This document shows, one piece after another, positions 53,451 to 62,022 of a stretch of 64,000 nucleotides of DNA. Both the position numbers and the translations under genes were made by a program. How positions within the stretch are numbered: position 1 is the stretch's first letter; each line of letters begins with the position of its first letter. A model generated the notes under the pieces. That model worked only from the letters and a program-made list of their open reading frames with translations. It had not been told where the DNA came from and searched no databases. Origin of the DNA: Bradyrhizobium yuanmingense. GTDB taxonomy: Bacteria; Pseudomonadota; Alphaproteobacteria; Rhizobiales; Xanthobacteraceae. The stretch lies in the NCBI RefSeq assembly GCF_029167105.1, contig NZ_JARFML010000016.1, positions 101,300 to 165,299 of the forward strand, in the 5' to 3' direction.

Positions 53451-54131
53451 ATGGTTTATCGGCGGACGCATCAAGTGGTGAAGCGCCTTGCGGCGCGGCG
53501 CAGCGCTATACTGGCGGCGGCGCGGGAGGCGGCGGCGGAAGGCGGGATGGCGGCGGTGCAGATCGCGCCGGTCGCGGTCCGGGCCAATGTCGCGGCCGGC
53601 ACCGTCTACCGCTATTTTCCCTCCAAGGCCGAGCTGATCTCCGAGCTCATCGCCGAGGTCTCCCGCGACGAGCTCGCGGCGATCCGAAGGGCGGCCGATG
53701 CGGCACCAGGACCGTCCTCGGCGCTGGCGGCCGCGGTGACCACCGTGGCGGTGCATACGCTGTCGCAGCGCAGGCTGGCCTGGGGCATCCTGGCCGAGCC
53801 TGTCGATGTCGATGTCAGCGCCTCCCGCCTTGCCAGCCGGCGCGAGATCGCCGGCGAGATCGCTGGCCGGATCGACGCCGCCGTGCGCGCCGGCCATCTG
53901 CCGGCACAGGACACCGCGCTCGCCGCCACCGCCTTGCTCGGCGCGCTGCATGAGGCGCTCGTCGGCCCGCTCGCACCCGACAATCTCGACGACCCAGCCA
54001 GGATGCGCGATGCGGTGCAGACCGTGACGCTGCTGGCGCTGCGCGCCGTCGGCGTCATGGACGCCCGCGCCCGCGGCCTCGTGGTTCAGCAGACGCTGCT
54101 GCCGACGACCAAGGCGCTGGTCGGGGCCTGA
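53451..54131 (+). CDS. TetR-family transcriptional regulator
   Basis: The 226-residue protein has the TetR DNA-binding domain at about 15-70: RRSAILAAAREAAAEGGMAA, then the recognition helix in ANVAAGTVYRYFPSKAELI. The C-terminal domain is Ala-rich and ends LLPTTKALVGA. ATG 53451 has AGGAAG upstream. The last 20 codons are repeated in diverged form at 55097-55153 beyond the neighbouring DMT gene. It converges with that transporter gene and could regulate it, but the orientation offers no shared promoter. Confidence 0.87.
   Translation: MVYRRTHQVVKRLAARRSAILAAAREAAAEGGMAAVQIAPVAVRANVAAGTVYRYFPSKAELISELIAEVSRDELAAIRRAADAAPGPSSALAAAVTTVAVHTLSQRRLAWGILAEPVDVDVSASRLASRREIAGEIAGRIDAAVRAGHLPAQDTALAATALLGALHEALVGPLAPDNLDDPARMRDAVQTVTLLALRAVGVMDARARGLVVQQTLLPTTKALVGA
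54072..54131 (+). repeat. Direct repeat copy 1: 3' end of tetR
   Basis: The last 19 codons plus stop of the TetR gene. A diverged 57-base copy lies at 55097-55153 in the same orientation, with one codon missing. The intervening 965 bases contain the DMT transporter gene. Confidence 0.7.
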
Positions 54132-54166
54132 GCCGACCGCCACCGGGATCTCGCCTGGGCCCCCTG

Positions 54167-55078
54167 TTATCCTGCTGCGTCAGCATTTCCCGGCCGGGAC
54201 TGATCAACCCCGGTGGGACGCTTCAGAAGAATGAGCCCGGCGGTCACAATGAGGACGGCTCCGGCGATCGTGGAGCCTTGCGGGATGTCCTTGAAGACAA
54301 GATAGCCGATGACTGTGGAACCGAGCAGTTCGAGATAGACCAGCGGCGAAAGGGTGGACGCTTCGGCGAAGCGGAATGCCGCGATGGACAGGACATGGCT
54401 GAAAGCAGAGAGCGCACCTAAAGCCAGAAAGAACATGACCGCGTCCCAGGCCGGTGTGGCCCAGGTCAAAATGGCTTGTGGCGTCAGGAGCACCATGCCG
54501 ATGACGCACTGGAAGGCGAGCGTTTTGACGGGATCGCTAACCAGAGAAGCCTGCCGCGTTGCGATCAGATAGAGCGCGAACGTTAGCCCGGCGCCGAGCG
54601 CCAGCAGAATGCCGGGCTCGATGTCGCCGTCCGGGCGCAGAATGACGATGGCGCCGGTGAAACCCAGCGCCAGGCTCGCGATCTTTCCGTGCGTCAAACG
54701 CTCCTTCAGCACGATGGCGGCGAGCGCAACCGCGATGATCGGCCCCACGAAATAGGCGCTGACGGCTGTGGCCAGCGGAACGGTCGCGATGGACAGGAAG
54801 TAAAGCGTCATCCCGCTGACGAGGAACACCGTCCGCAGCATATGGGAGGCGCGCCGTTCGGCGGGAAAGATCTCTCCTTTGAACCTGATCGCAGCCACTG
54901 GAAGGACGACGGCGCATGCCACGGCGTAGCGCGCCCAGGCGATGAAGAACGGCGAATAGTCGGCGCTCAGAAATTTGGCGATCCCGTCGACCAGCGGGAT
55001 CGAAAGCATCGCGGCCGCCATGAGCACGATGCCCAGCGTCGGGCGCGCGCGGGCTTCGGAGTCTACGGTGGTGGCCAT
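54167..55078 (-). CDS. DMT-superfamily (EamA/RhaT) exporter
   Basis: A 303-residue transporter with ten spans in two EamA repeats (about 12-140 and 155-285). The first repeat has LIVLMAAAMLSIPLVDG-like sequence and FIAWARYAVACAVVLP; the second has PGILLALGAGLTFALYLIATR and the terminal SPLVYLELLGSTVIGYLVF. These proteins mostly export metabolites or amino acids. ATG 55078 has AGGA upstream. The gene is flanked by copies of the tetR 3' end, pointing to acquisition as a cassette. The substrate is unknown. Confidence 0.88.
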   Translation of the reverse strand: MATTVDSEARARPTLGIVLMAAAMLSIPLVDGIAKFLSADYSPFFIAWARYAVACAVVLPVAAIRFKGEIFPAERRASHMLRTVFLVSGMTLYFLSIATVPLATAVSAYFVGPIIAVALAAIVLKERLTHGKIASLALGFTGAIVILRPDGDIEPGILLALGAGLTFALYLIATRQASLVSDPVKTLAFQCVIGMVLLTPQAILTWATPAWDAVMFFLALGALSAFSHVLSIAAFRFAEASTLSPLVYLELLGSTVIGYLVFKDIPQGSTIAGAVLIVTAGLILLKRPTGVDQSRPGNADAAG

Positions 55079-55096
55079 ATACGGGTTCCTAGCGAT

Positions 55097-55153
55097 AGCG
55101 GCCTGGTGCGGCAGATGCTGCCGCCGGCGAACAAGGCGCTGGTTGGGACCTGA
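55097..55153 (+). pseudogene. Remnant of a TetR gene 3' end (direct repeat copy 2)
   Basis: The reading SGLVRQMLPPANKALVGT and stop aligns with the last 19 codons of the upstream TetR gene (RGLVVQQTLLPTTKALVGA), with one codon deleted and substitutions largely at third codon positions. Only this end is left; no helix-turn-helix or start lies nearby. It looks like the tail of a second, related regulator gene left at a recombination junction. Confidence 0.65.
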
Positions 55154-55307
55154 AGAAATCGCGCCGCGAGCCAAGAGGCGACCTGATTGCGCTCAGGCCC
55201 TTGCCCGAGCGTGTTTTTTCGCGAAACCCGGGCAAGGTCCGGCCAAGCGGCCAGCTACTGTGCATGGGGTTGTTTTTCGACTTTTTGTTTGGCCGCCCCG
55301 GCGGGCC

Positions 55308-56744
55308 TCACATATTGGCGTCGCCCTCGGGGCCGACCGAGGCGATGCGCACCATGTTGGTGGTGCCGGGGATGCCGAGCGGCACGCCGGCGACGATGAT
55401 GACGCGCTGGCCGGCGCGGACGAAGCCGTCGCGGAAGGCGATCTGCCCGGCGCGGCTCACCATGTCGTCCTGGTCGCGCGCGTCCTCCGCCACCACGCAA
55501 TGCACGCCCCAGGTCACCGCGAGCCGGCGGCCGGCGGTGATGTTCGGCGTGATCGCCACGATCGGCGGCTTCGGCCGCTCGCGCGCCACGCGCACGGCGG
55601 TCGAGCCCGATGAAGTCCAGCAGATCAAGGCCGGCAGGTCGAGCGTCTCGGCGATCTGCCGCGCGGCGTCGGCGATGGCATCGCCCGCGGTGGATTCCGG
55701 CGCCGGACGCTGGGCCATGATCACCGAACGGTAGGTCGGATCGCGCTCGACCTCCTCGCCGATGCGGTTCATGGTCGAGACCGCCTCGACCGGGAATTTG
55801 CCGGCCGCCGATTCCGCCGACAGCATGATGGCGTCGGCGCCCTCATAGACCGCGGTGGCGACGTCGGAGACTTCGGCGCGGGTCGGCACCGGCGACTGGA
55901 TCATCGATTCCAGCATCTGGGTCGCGATCACCACCGGCTTGCCGGCGCGGCGCGCCATCCGCGTCATCTGCTTCTGCAGGCTCGGCACCCGCTCCAGCGG
56001 CAGCTCGACGCCGAGGTCGCCGCGCGCCACCATCAGCGCATCGGAAGCCTCGATGATGTCGGCGAGGCGGTCGATCGCCTGCGGCTTCTCGATCTTGGCC
56101 ATCACGGCGGCACGGCCGCGGATCATCTTCTTGGCCTCGATCACGTCGTCGGCGCGCTGCACGAAGGACAGCGCGATCCAGTCGACACCGGTGACGAGGG
56201 CGGCCTCGAGGTCGGCGCGGTCCTTGGGCGTCATCGCCGAGACCGGCAGGTCGGTGTCGGGCAGGCTGACGCCCTTGCGGTCGCTCATCTTGCCGCCGAC
56301 CACGACACGCGTCACCGCATGCTCCTTCGAGGTCTCCTCCGCGATCAGCCGCACCTTGCCGTCGTCGAGCAGCAGCGCATGGCCGGGCCTGAGCGCCGCC
56401 AGGATCTCCGGATGCGGGAGCTGGACGCGCGTGGCATCGCCGGGCGTCTTGTCGGAATCCAGCGTGAAGGTCTGCCCGTTCTGGAGCTGGATCGCCCCTT
56501 CGGCAAAGGCGCCCAGTCTCAGCTTCGGGCCCTGCAGGTCGACCAGGATGCCGATCGGCCGGCCGTAGCTGCTCTCGACATTGCGGATCGTCGCCACCAG
56601 CTCCCGCATCTTGTCATGCGGGGTGTGGCTCATGTTGATGCGGAACAGGTCGGCGCCGGCCTCGAACAGGCGGCGGATCATCGCGAGGTCTGAAGAGGCT
56701 GGTCCCAGGGTCGCGAGAATCTTGATACGGCGAAGGCGCCTCAT
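55308..56744 (-). CDS. pyk: Pyruvate kinase
   Basis: The 478-residue glycolytic enzyme converts phosphoenolpyruvate and ADP to pyruvate and ATP. It begins RRIKILATLGPASSD, followed by DLFRINMSHT, MAKIEKPQAIDRLADIIEA (containing the catalytic Lys), VARGDLGVELPLERVP, and MLESMIQSPVPTRAEVSDVA. The C-terminal allosteric domain includes ICWTSSGSTAVRVARERP. The start ATG overlaps the stop of the DUF1036 gene by ATGA. It runs leftward with no obvious terminator, only a weak inverted repeat at about 55200-55236. Confidence 0.96.
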   Translation of the reverse strand: MRRLRRIKILATLGPASSDLAMIRRLFEAGADLFRINMSHTPHDKMRELVATIRNVESSYGRPIGILVDLQGPKLRLGAFAEGAIQLQNGQTFTLDSDKTPGDATRVQLPHPEILAALRPGHALLLDDGKVRLIAEETSKEHAVTRVVVGGKMSDRKGVSLPDTDLPVSAMTPKDRADLEAALVTGVDWIALSFVQRADDVIEAKKMIRGRAAVMAKIEKPQAIDRLADIIEASDALMVARGDLGVELPLERVPSLQKQMTRMARRAGKPVVIATQMLESMIQSPVPTRAEVSDVATAVYEGADAIMLSAESAAGKFPVEAVSTMNRIGEEVERDPTYRSVIMAQRPAPESTAGDAIADAARQIAETLDLPALICWTSSGSTAVRVARERPKPPIVAITPNITAGRRLAVTWGVHCVVAEDARDQDDMVSRAGQIAFRDGFVRAGQRVIIVAGVPLGIPGTTNMVRIASVGPEGDANM

Positions 56745-57322
56745 GGCTTATTTCCAGACGGGGGTGGCAGGCCGGGCGAGCCCGGGGGCGTAGCACCGGG
56801 CGGGCTATTGGGCAAACCCGGAACGCCGCCCGGGCCCACCGGGCCGGGCAGGCCAGGCACGCGCTGCTGCGCCGGCTGTTCGTTGGCGTCGGTCAGCTGC
56901 ACCGTCCAGGCGCGCTGCTCGCCGGTGTCGACCTCGAAATAGCCGGTGCGGTCATAGCCGCGCGCCAGGCAATCCTCGGTGCCGCGGATGGTGAACTCCT
57001 TGTCGCGGGAGCACATGAAGGCCTGGCCCGACCATTCGCCGCCGCGGTCGTAGTCGATGGCGTAGATGTAGTAGTACCGGGCGACCAGCGTGCCGCGCAG
57101 CAGCGTCTCGCAGGAGCGGGACGAGATGTTCCACCAGCCCTCGGTGGTCCAGCCCTCGGCGTCCTTGTAGCCGAGCGCGATCCCGACCCGGCTCGACGTG
57201 TTGTTGCAGAGGCGGAAATCGGCGGAGGCCGGGCCGGCGTAGAGGCACGCCAGGGCGACCACCAGCACCGGGACCAACCGGGCGAGCAGGTAAAGCGGGG
57301 AGCGGGGAGATTCGGCAGTCAT
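56741..57322 (-). CDS. DUF1036 exported protein
   Basis: A 193-residue protein with a signal peptide (LVPVLVVALACLYAGPASA), a DUF1036 domain (about 34-145, with FRLCNNTSSRVGIALGYKD and GWWNISSRSCETLLRG), and a Pro/Gly-rich C-terminal tail. Four cysteines in the domain suggest disulphides. The family is found next to pyk in alphaproteobacteria. Translation is coupled to pyk through an ATGA overlap. Function is unknown; a role in the envelope is likely. Confidence 0.9.
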   Translation of the reverse strand: MTAESPRSPLYLLARLVPVLVVALACLYAGPASADFRLCNNTSSRVGIALGYKDAEGWTTEGWWNISSRSCETLLRGTLVARYYYIYAIDYDRGGEWSGQAFMCSRDKEFTIRGTEDCLARGYDRTGYFEVDTGEQRAWTVQLTDANEQPAQQRVPGLPGPVGPGGVPGLPNSPPGATPPGSPGLPPPSGNKP

Positions 57323-57475
57323 TGTCGCGGAAGCTATACCAGATCATTGACGATTTGGCGTTGGGCCGGGGGCAGCCGGGCAGTGGCCCCTTTGCGCCGC
57401 GATATGGCAAAATCTGTGACAAGACCCACCTGATCCCGTAACCCTGCCCCGGAACGGACCTTGAGGAAAGCAGCC

Positions 57476-57781
57476 ATGGCAATCGACGACAAAACCAGAA
57501 CGGAGCTCGAGGCGGCCGCTTTTCGGCGCCTGGTCGAGCATCTGCGGAGCCGCACCGATGTCCAGAACATCGACCTGATGAATCTGGCCGGCTTCTGCCG
57601 CAATTGCCTGTCCAACTGGCTCAAGGACGCCGCGGACGCCCAGGGCGTCGCCTTGAGCAAGGACGAGAGCCGGGAGGCCGTCTACGGCATGCCCTATGAG
57701 ACCTGGAAGGCGAAGCACCAGGGCACGGCCACGCCCGAGCAGCTCGAGGCGATGAAGAAGGTCCATCCCCACGGGCATTGA
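57476..57781 (+). CDS. DUF1244 protein
   Basis: A 101-residue protein matching DUF1244: LEAAAFRRLVEHLRSRTDVQ, then the hallmark NLAGFCRNCLSNWLKDAA with two cysteines (C-x-x-C) and a YGMPYETWKAKHQ segment. ATG 57476 was chosen with GAGGAAA upstream over the TTG 57461. Fold knowledge suggests a small helical protein that may bind metal or RNA; no function is established. It is divergent from the DUF1036-pyk pair. Confidence 0.9.
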   Translation: MAIDDKTRTELEAAAFRRLVEHLRSRTDVQNIDLMNLAGFCRNCLSNWLKDAADAQGVALSKDESREAVYGMPYETWKAKHQGTATPEQLEAMKKVHPHGH

Positions 57782-57976
57782 ACGGCCCATCGCCAAGCCC
57801 TGAGTCGCACCACACAACAGCTTTCTGTGCGTCGGCGCAGGAAGGTGTGGGCGCGCTGTGGACGAGCGTGATGCTTGCTTGAACGCTGGGAGCGCCGACC
57901 CTAAGGGTCTAGCCAGCACGCGCGGTGAGGGATGCCGGCGTCACCTCGTTTTGCCAGTTCCATTGGGAGTACCAAG

Positions 57977-58249
57977 ATGGCCACCTCCGCCGCCGTCCGC
58001 GACGACGAGCCCGCGACGAAATTTGCCAAGGACCAGCTCAAATCCATCATCGAGCGCATCGAGCGGCTGGAGGAAGAGAAGAAGGCGATCTCCGACGACA
58101 TCCGCGACGTCTATGCCGAAAGCAAGGGCAACGGCTACGACGTCAAGGCGCTACGCACCATCGTGCGCCTGCGCAAGCAGGACCCCAACGAGCGCGCCGA
58201 GGCCGAGACCATTCTCGAGACCTACATGCAGGCGCTGGGGATGCTCTGA
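57977..58249 (+). CDS. gapR: Nucleoid-associated GapR/UPF0335 protein (DUF2312)
   Basis: A 90-residue protein of the DUF2312/UPF0335 family, called GapR in Caulobacter, where it binds overtwisted AT-rich DNA ahead of replication and transcription. The helical body is seen in KDQLKSIIERIERLEEEKKA, then DIRDVYAESKGNGYDVKALR and IVRLRKQDPNERAEAE. The C-terminus is ILETYMQALGML. The start is at ATG 57977 with GGGAG upstream. It stands alone between the DUF1244 and cyclase genes. Confidence 0.92.
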   Translation: MATSAAVRDDEPATKFAKDQLKSIIERIERLEEEKKAISDDIRDVYAESKGNGYDVKALRTIVRLRKQDPNERAEAETILETYMQALGML

Positions 58250-58328
58250 GGCGCCCCGCCCGTTGCAGCGCACCAAGCTTGGGCAAAATCTCGGCATCTG
58301 CTAGGTTGCTCGGTGAAGGGACCGAGCG

Positions 58329-60095
58329 ATGGATGTGCCGGGACCAGAGCGCAGGCTTGCCGCGGTTCTCGCCGCCGACATGGTCGGCTTCAGCCGGCTG
58401 ATGGAGGTCGACGAGGCCGGCACCCTTGCGCGCCTCAAGACACATCGTGTCGAGCTCATCGATCCCGCCATTGCCAAGAATCGCGGCCGTATCATCAAGA
58501 CGACCGGCGACGGCATGCTCGCGGAATTCCACAGCGTCGTCGATGCCGTGCTATGTGCTGCCGAGGTTCAGCGCCGCATGGCGCGGCGCAATGCCGACGT
58601 CCCGCCGCCGCGGTGGATCCAATTCCGCATCGGCATCAATCTCGGCGACGTCATCGTCGATCAGAACGACATATTCGGCGATGGCGTCAACGTCGCGGCG
58701 CGGCTGGAGACGCTGGCCGAGCCCGGAGGAATCTGCGTCTCCGGCGCGGTGCGCGATCAGGTCGGCGACCGGCTCGACGGCGTTCAGTTCGACGATCTCG
58801 GTGAACAGAGCGTCAAGAACATCGCCCGTCCGATCCGCATCTTCCGCATTCGGGTGGCGGACGGGCCCGCAAGCCTGCCTGACGGGTCCAATCGTGCTTT
58901 GACGCCGCCGGGTGTTTCGAAGAAGCCGTCCATCGCCGTGCTGCCGTTCGCCAATATGAGCGGCGATCCGGAGCAGGAGTTCTTCGCTGACGGTCTCACC
59001 GAGGACATCATCACCGAGCTTTCGCGCTTCCACGACCTGCTCGTCATCTCCCGCAACTCGACGTTCGTCTACAAGGGCAAGGCCGTAAAGGTCCAGGAGA
59101 TCGGCCGTGAGTTCGGAGTCGACTATGTCATCGAGGGCAGCGTTCGCAAGGCCGGCGAGCGCGTCCGCGTCACCGTGCAGCTGATCGATGCAGAGACCGA
59201 CCGCCATATCTGGGCCGAACGCTACGACCGCGAGCTCCGGGATATCTTCGCCATCCAGGACGAGATGACCCGCGCGATTGTGGCGACGTTGCCGGGGCGG
59301 GTAGAAGCCGCAACGCACGACCGCACCAAGCGCAAGCCGACCGACAACATGCCCGCTTACGAATGCGTGCTGGCTGCAAAGCTCCTGCATCATCGATCAA
59401 CCCGCGACGACAACGCTCAGGCGCAGACGCTGCTCAACCGTGCGCTGGCGATGGATCCGAACTATGCCCACGCTCATGCCTGGAAGGCATGCGTGCTCGG
59501 TCAGTGCTGGACCTATGGCTGGTGCGCCGACCGCGAGGCGACCTTCGAGCAGGTTGCTTCGGAGCTGGAAATTGCGTTGGCGCTCGACGACAACGACGCG
59601 GACGTGCACCGAATTCTCTCCGCGCTCAATCTGACGCGACACGACTACGAAAAGGCCACCTATCACCAGGAGCGTGCACTCGCCCTCAATCCGAACTACG
59701 ACCTCGTCGTCGTGCAACAGGGAGAGCTTCTGACCTGGCTGGGCCTGCCGGAGGAAGGCATCGACTGGATCAGGAAGGCGATGCGTCTCAACCCTTATCA
59801 TCCCGAGCGCTTCTGGAGCCATCTGGGCCGCGCCTATTATTGCGCGGAGAAATACGCCGAGGCCGCCGAGGCGTTTTCAAGGATCACGCGCCCCGACTAT
59901 ACCCATCATGCGTTCCTGGCGGCGACATTCGCGCAGATGAAGAACGCGATCGCGGCTGGCGCTCACGCCGCCGAGGTCTTGAAGCGCGAACCGGGATTCT
60001 CGGTGGCAGCTTATCTTGCGACGCTGCACTACAAGCGCGAGCCCGACCGGCAGCGTCACGAGGCCGGCCTCATCGCGGCCGGCTTGCCGGCTTGA
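58329..60095 (+). CDS. Class III nucleotide cyclase with TolB-like and TPR domains
   Basis: A 588-residue protein with an N-terminal adenylate/guanylate cyclase domain (about 8-180). The first metal aspartate is in AADMVGFSRLME and the second in TTGDGMLAEF; INLGDVIV and GDGVNVAARLE complete the site. The middle (about 200-330) resembles a FlgO/TolB-like segment, IAVLPFANMSGDPEQEFFAD with GLTEDIITELSRF, and the C-terminal half has TPR repeats. Bradyrhizobia carry many cyclases of this type; target and inducer are unknown. No membrane span is seen. Confidence 0.9.
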   Translation: MDVPGPERRLAAVLAADMVGFSRLMEVDEAGTLARLKTHRVELIDPAIAKNRGRIIKTTGDGMLAEFHSVVDAVLCAAEVQRRMARRNADVPPPRWIQFRIGINLGDVIVDQNDIFGDGVNVAARLETLAEPGGICVSGAVRDQVGDRLDGVQFDDLGEQSVKNIARPIRIFRIRVADGPASLPDGSNRALTPPGVSKKPSIAVLPFANMSGDPEQEFFADGLTEDIITELSRFHDLLVISRNSTFVYKGKAVKVQEIGREFGVDYVIEGSVRKAGERVRVTVQLIDAETDRHIWAERYDRELRDIFAIQDEMTRAIVATLPGRVEAATHDRTKRKPTDNMPAYECVLAAKLLHHRSTRDDNAQAQTLLNRALAMDPNYAHAHAWKACVLGQCWTYGWCADREATFEQVASELEIALALDDNDADVHRILSALNLTRHDYEKATYHQERALALNPNYDLVVVQQGELLTWLGLPEEGIDWIRKAMRLNPYHPERFWSHLGRAYYCAEKYAEAAEAFSRITRPDYTHHAFLAATFAQMKNAIAAGAHAAEVLKREPGFSVAAYLATLHYKREPDRQRHEAGLIAAGLPA

Positions 60096-60144
60096 TCGAC
60101 CCCGGGCAAGGACGAACAGAGAGAGCTTTGCTGGTACCCAGGAC

Positions 60145-61737
60145 TCAGCGCAGCGCGGCGGTGCGCACGACGAACGATGTCGTCTCGAGCTTTGCGGTCG
60201 CGCTGCCCGAGAAATTGTCACAGGACAGGCCCTGCATCGGGTCGTCGGAGAAGCCCATCGCGAGCACGGCCTTCGGCTTGACGAAATAGCCGCGCAGCGC
60301 CGCGGTATCGAGCTCGCCCATCAGCGTCACCGACATCGCGCGGCTGGCGCTCGGCGACAGCATCACGATCTTGAGCCAGATGCTCTCGCCCTTGGCCGCG
60401 GAGAGGCGGGTCGCGGTTGCGATCCTGCCGTCGATGCTCTTGCCGACCACCGTGTTGATCTCCGTTGCCTGAGCCAGGCTGCGGGTGCGGGCGGTGCGCG
60501 GGACCGGCGCGGAGGCGGCGACGACATTAGCGCGGTCGACCGGGGAGGCCGCCGGCGCGAAAGCCAGGGCTTGGAGGGCCGCGTTGGACACGCTCGCGGT
60601 TGGTTGCGGATCGGTGGCCGCGGCCAGCGCCTGGCGCGCCTTCAGCGCGGCGACCTGCGCCGGCGTCGCCTGCTGCGGCGTGGCCGGAACGTCATCCCAG
60701 AAGCCGCGCGCATTGATGATGTCGGCCGGGGTCTCCGGCTTGCCGGCAGCGGGCTTGTCAGCCACGGGGGCGGGCTTCGGCTTGGGCGGCGCGACGATCT
60801 GCGCATCGGCAGAGGCGAGCTGGATGGTTGCGGCGATCTGCGGCTTGGCGCGCGGCGTCGGCACCGGCTCGGCGGGCTTGGCGGCGGCTGCGACGACGGT
60901 CGGTGCCGCCGGCTTCGCGGCCGGGGCGGGCGCGCCCTCGTCATCCTCGTCGCTGGCGGCCGGGGCTGCCGGCTTGCTCTTGAACAAGGCGGCGAAGAAA
61001 TTCGGCTTGCTGCCGGCATCGTCGCTGCTGCCGCGTCGCTCGATCTCGGCCTTGGCGAGCTCATAGTTCTTCAGCGGCGTGCCGTCGGTCGGCAGATGCA
61101 CCGTCTTTCCATCCGGGAAGACACGGGCGAGCTGGTCATGCGTCATGCGCGGCCAGTGCCGGACACTGCCGGTGTCGAGATGCACGAAGGGCGAGCCCGA
61201 GGTCGGATAGAAACCGACACCGCCGCGCTGCAGGCGCAGGCCGGCGAAGCGGATCTGCTCCAGCGGCACGCCGGGGATGTAGAAGTCCATCGCATGGCCC
61301 AGCGTGTGCTGGCTGAAGCGCGCCACGCCGGAGGAGCGGCGGCGGAGCATGGCGTTGGTGGCGGGAGAGCGGTAGGCGGAGATGATCTGGATCGGCTGCT
61401 TGCCGTCGACGTCCTTGTAGACTTCCCAGAGGATGTCGAACAAGCGACGGTCCATCACCGTCTGCTCCTGGCTGCGCCAGTCGCGCAGGAAATGGTTGAG
61501 CTGCTTCAGCGCCGCTTCGTCATAGCGCCCGTCGCGCTTGAAGGTGACGGTGAGGTCTTCGCCGGAATGGGTGTGGTGGAACGAGAGCGTCTTGGTCTCG
61601 TTCAGGGCGGCGGCGTCATGAACCGAACCGGCGGCCGCAAGCAGCAATGCAGCCGCAAGGCCGATCCGGGATCCGGCCTTCACGCCCGCATGGGACAACG
61701 ACAGCACAGCGAATTGGCGTGCGAGACAAGTCAGCAC
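60145..61737 (-). CDS. DUF882/YcbK-like peptidase-like protein
   Basis: A roughly 530-residue protein with a signal peptide (GLAAALLLAAAGSVHDAAA), a DUF882/peptidase M15-like domain (about 45-200) with the metal set His, Asp and His in SQHTLGHAMDFYIPG and HLDTGSVRHWP, and a long Ala/Pro-rich tail. It may trim or crosslink peptidoglycan. The GTG at 61737 was chosen over the GTG at 61749; both lack a clear SD. It converges with the cyclase gene. The tail (after 220) is low-complexity and has no fold I recognise. Confidence 0.85.
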   Translation of the reverse strand: MLTCLARQFAVLSLSHAGVKAGSRIGLAAALLLAAAGSVHDAAALNETKTLSFHHTHSGEDLTVTFKRDGRYDEAALKQLNHFLRDWRSQEQTVMDRRLFDILWEVYKDVDGKQPIQIISAYRSPATNAMLRRRSSGVARFSQHTLGHAMDFYIPGVPLEQIRFAGLRLQRGGVGFYPTSGSPFVHLDTGSVRHWPRMTHDQLARVFPDGKTVHLPTDGTPLKNYELAKAEIERRGSSDDAGSKPNFFAALFKSKPAAPAASDEDDEGAPAPAAKPAAPTVVAAAAKPAEPVPTPRAKPQIAATIQLASADAQIVAPPKPKPAPVADKPAAGKPETPADIINARGFWDDVPATPQQATPAQVAALKARQALAAATDPQPTASVSNAALQALAFAPAASPVDRANVVAASAPVPRTARTRSLAQATEINTVVGKSIDGRIATATRLSAAKGESIWLKIVMLSPSASRAMSVTLMGELDTAALRGYFVKPKAVLAMGFSDDPMQGLSCDNFSGSATAKLETTSFVVRTAALR

Positions 61738-61950
61738 GTATGAGCCCACCCAGTCGACGAGCGTTCAAATGGACTCTCCCGCCAACCCCGTTAGCAGTGC
61801 GAAAGAGGATGAACGCTTTCTTAAAGCGAGAAGGTTAATTTGAGGTTGACCTTCCCGCCCCCAAACCAAGTCAGATTACGATCCTAAGCGGTTGACTGTG
61901 GCAAAATAACGCCCACCGCCCCATCGCAGGTCGCAGCATGGTTAACGTCA

Positions 61951-61979
61951 AGCGACCCCATCCTGGGGACGGGGTCGCT
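61951..61979 (-). terminator. Hairpin after the L,D-transpeptidase gene
   Basis: AGCGACCCC and GGGGTCGCT form a 9-bp stem, 44 bases beyond the end of the leftward transpeptidase gene. Following T residues are few, so the terminator is weak. Confidence 0.45.
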
Positions 61980-62022
61980 GATTTCCTTGCAGAATTTCAG
62001 GAAAACGAGTGCCGGACGGGCG

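Noticed and set aside
55200..55236. Inverted repeat CTTGCCCG/CGGGCAAG as a terminator for pyk
   Set aside because: The loop is over 20 bases and T residues lie inside it rather than after it, so the structure does not fit a terminator for the leftward gene.
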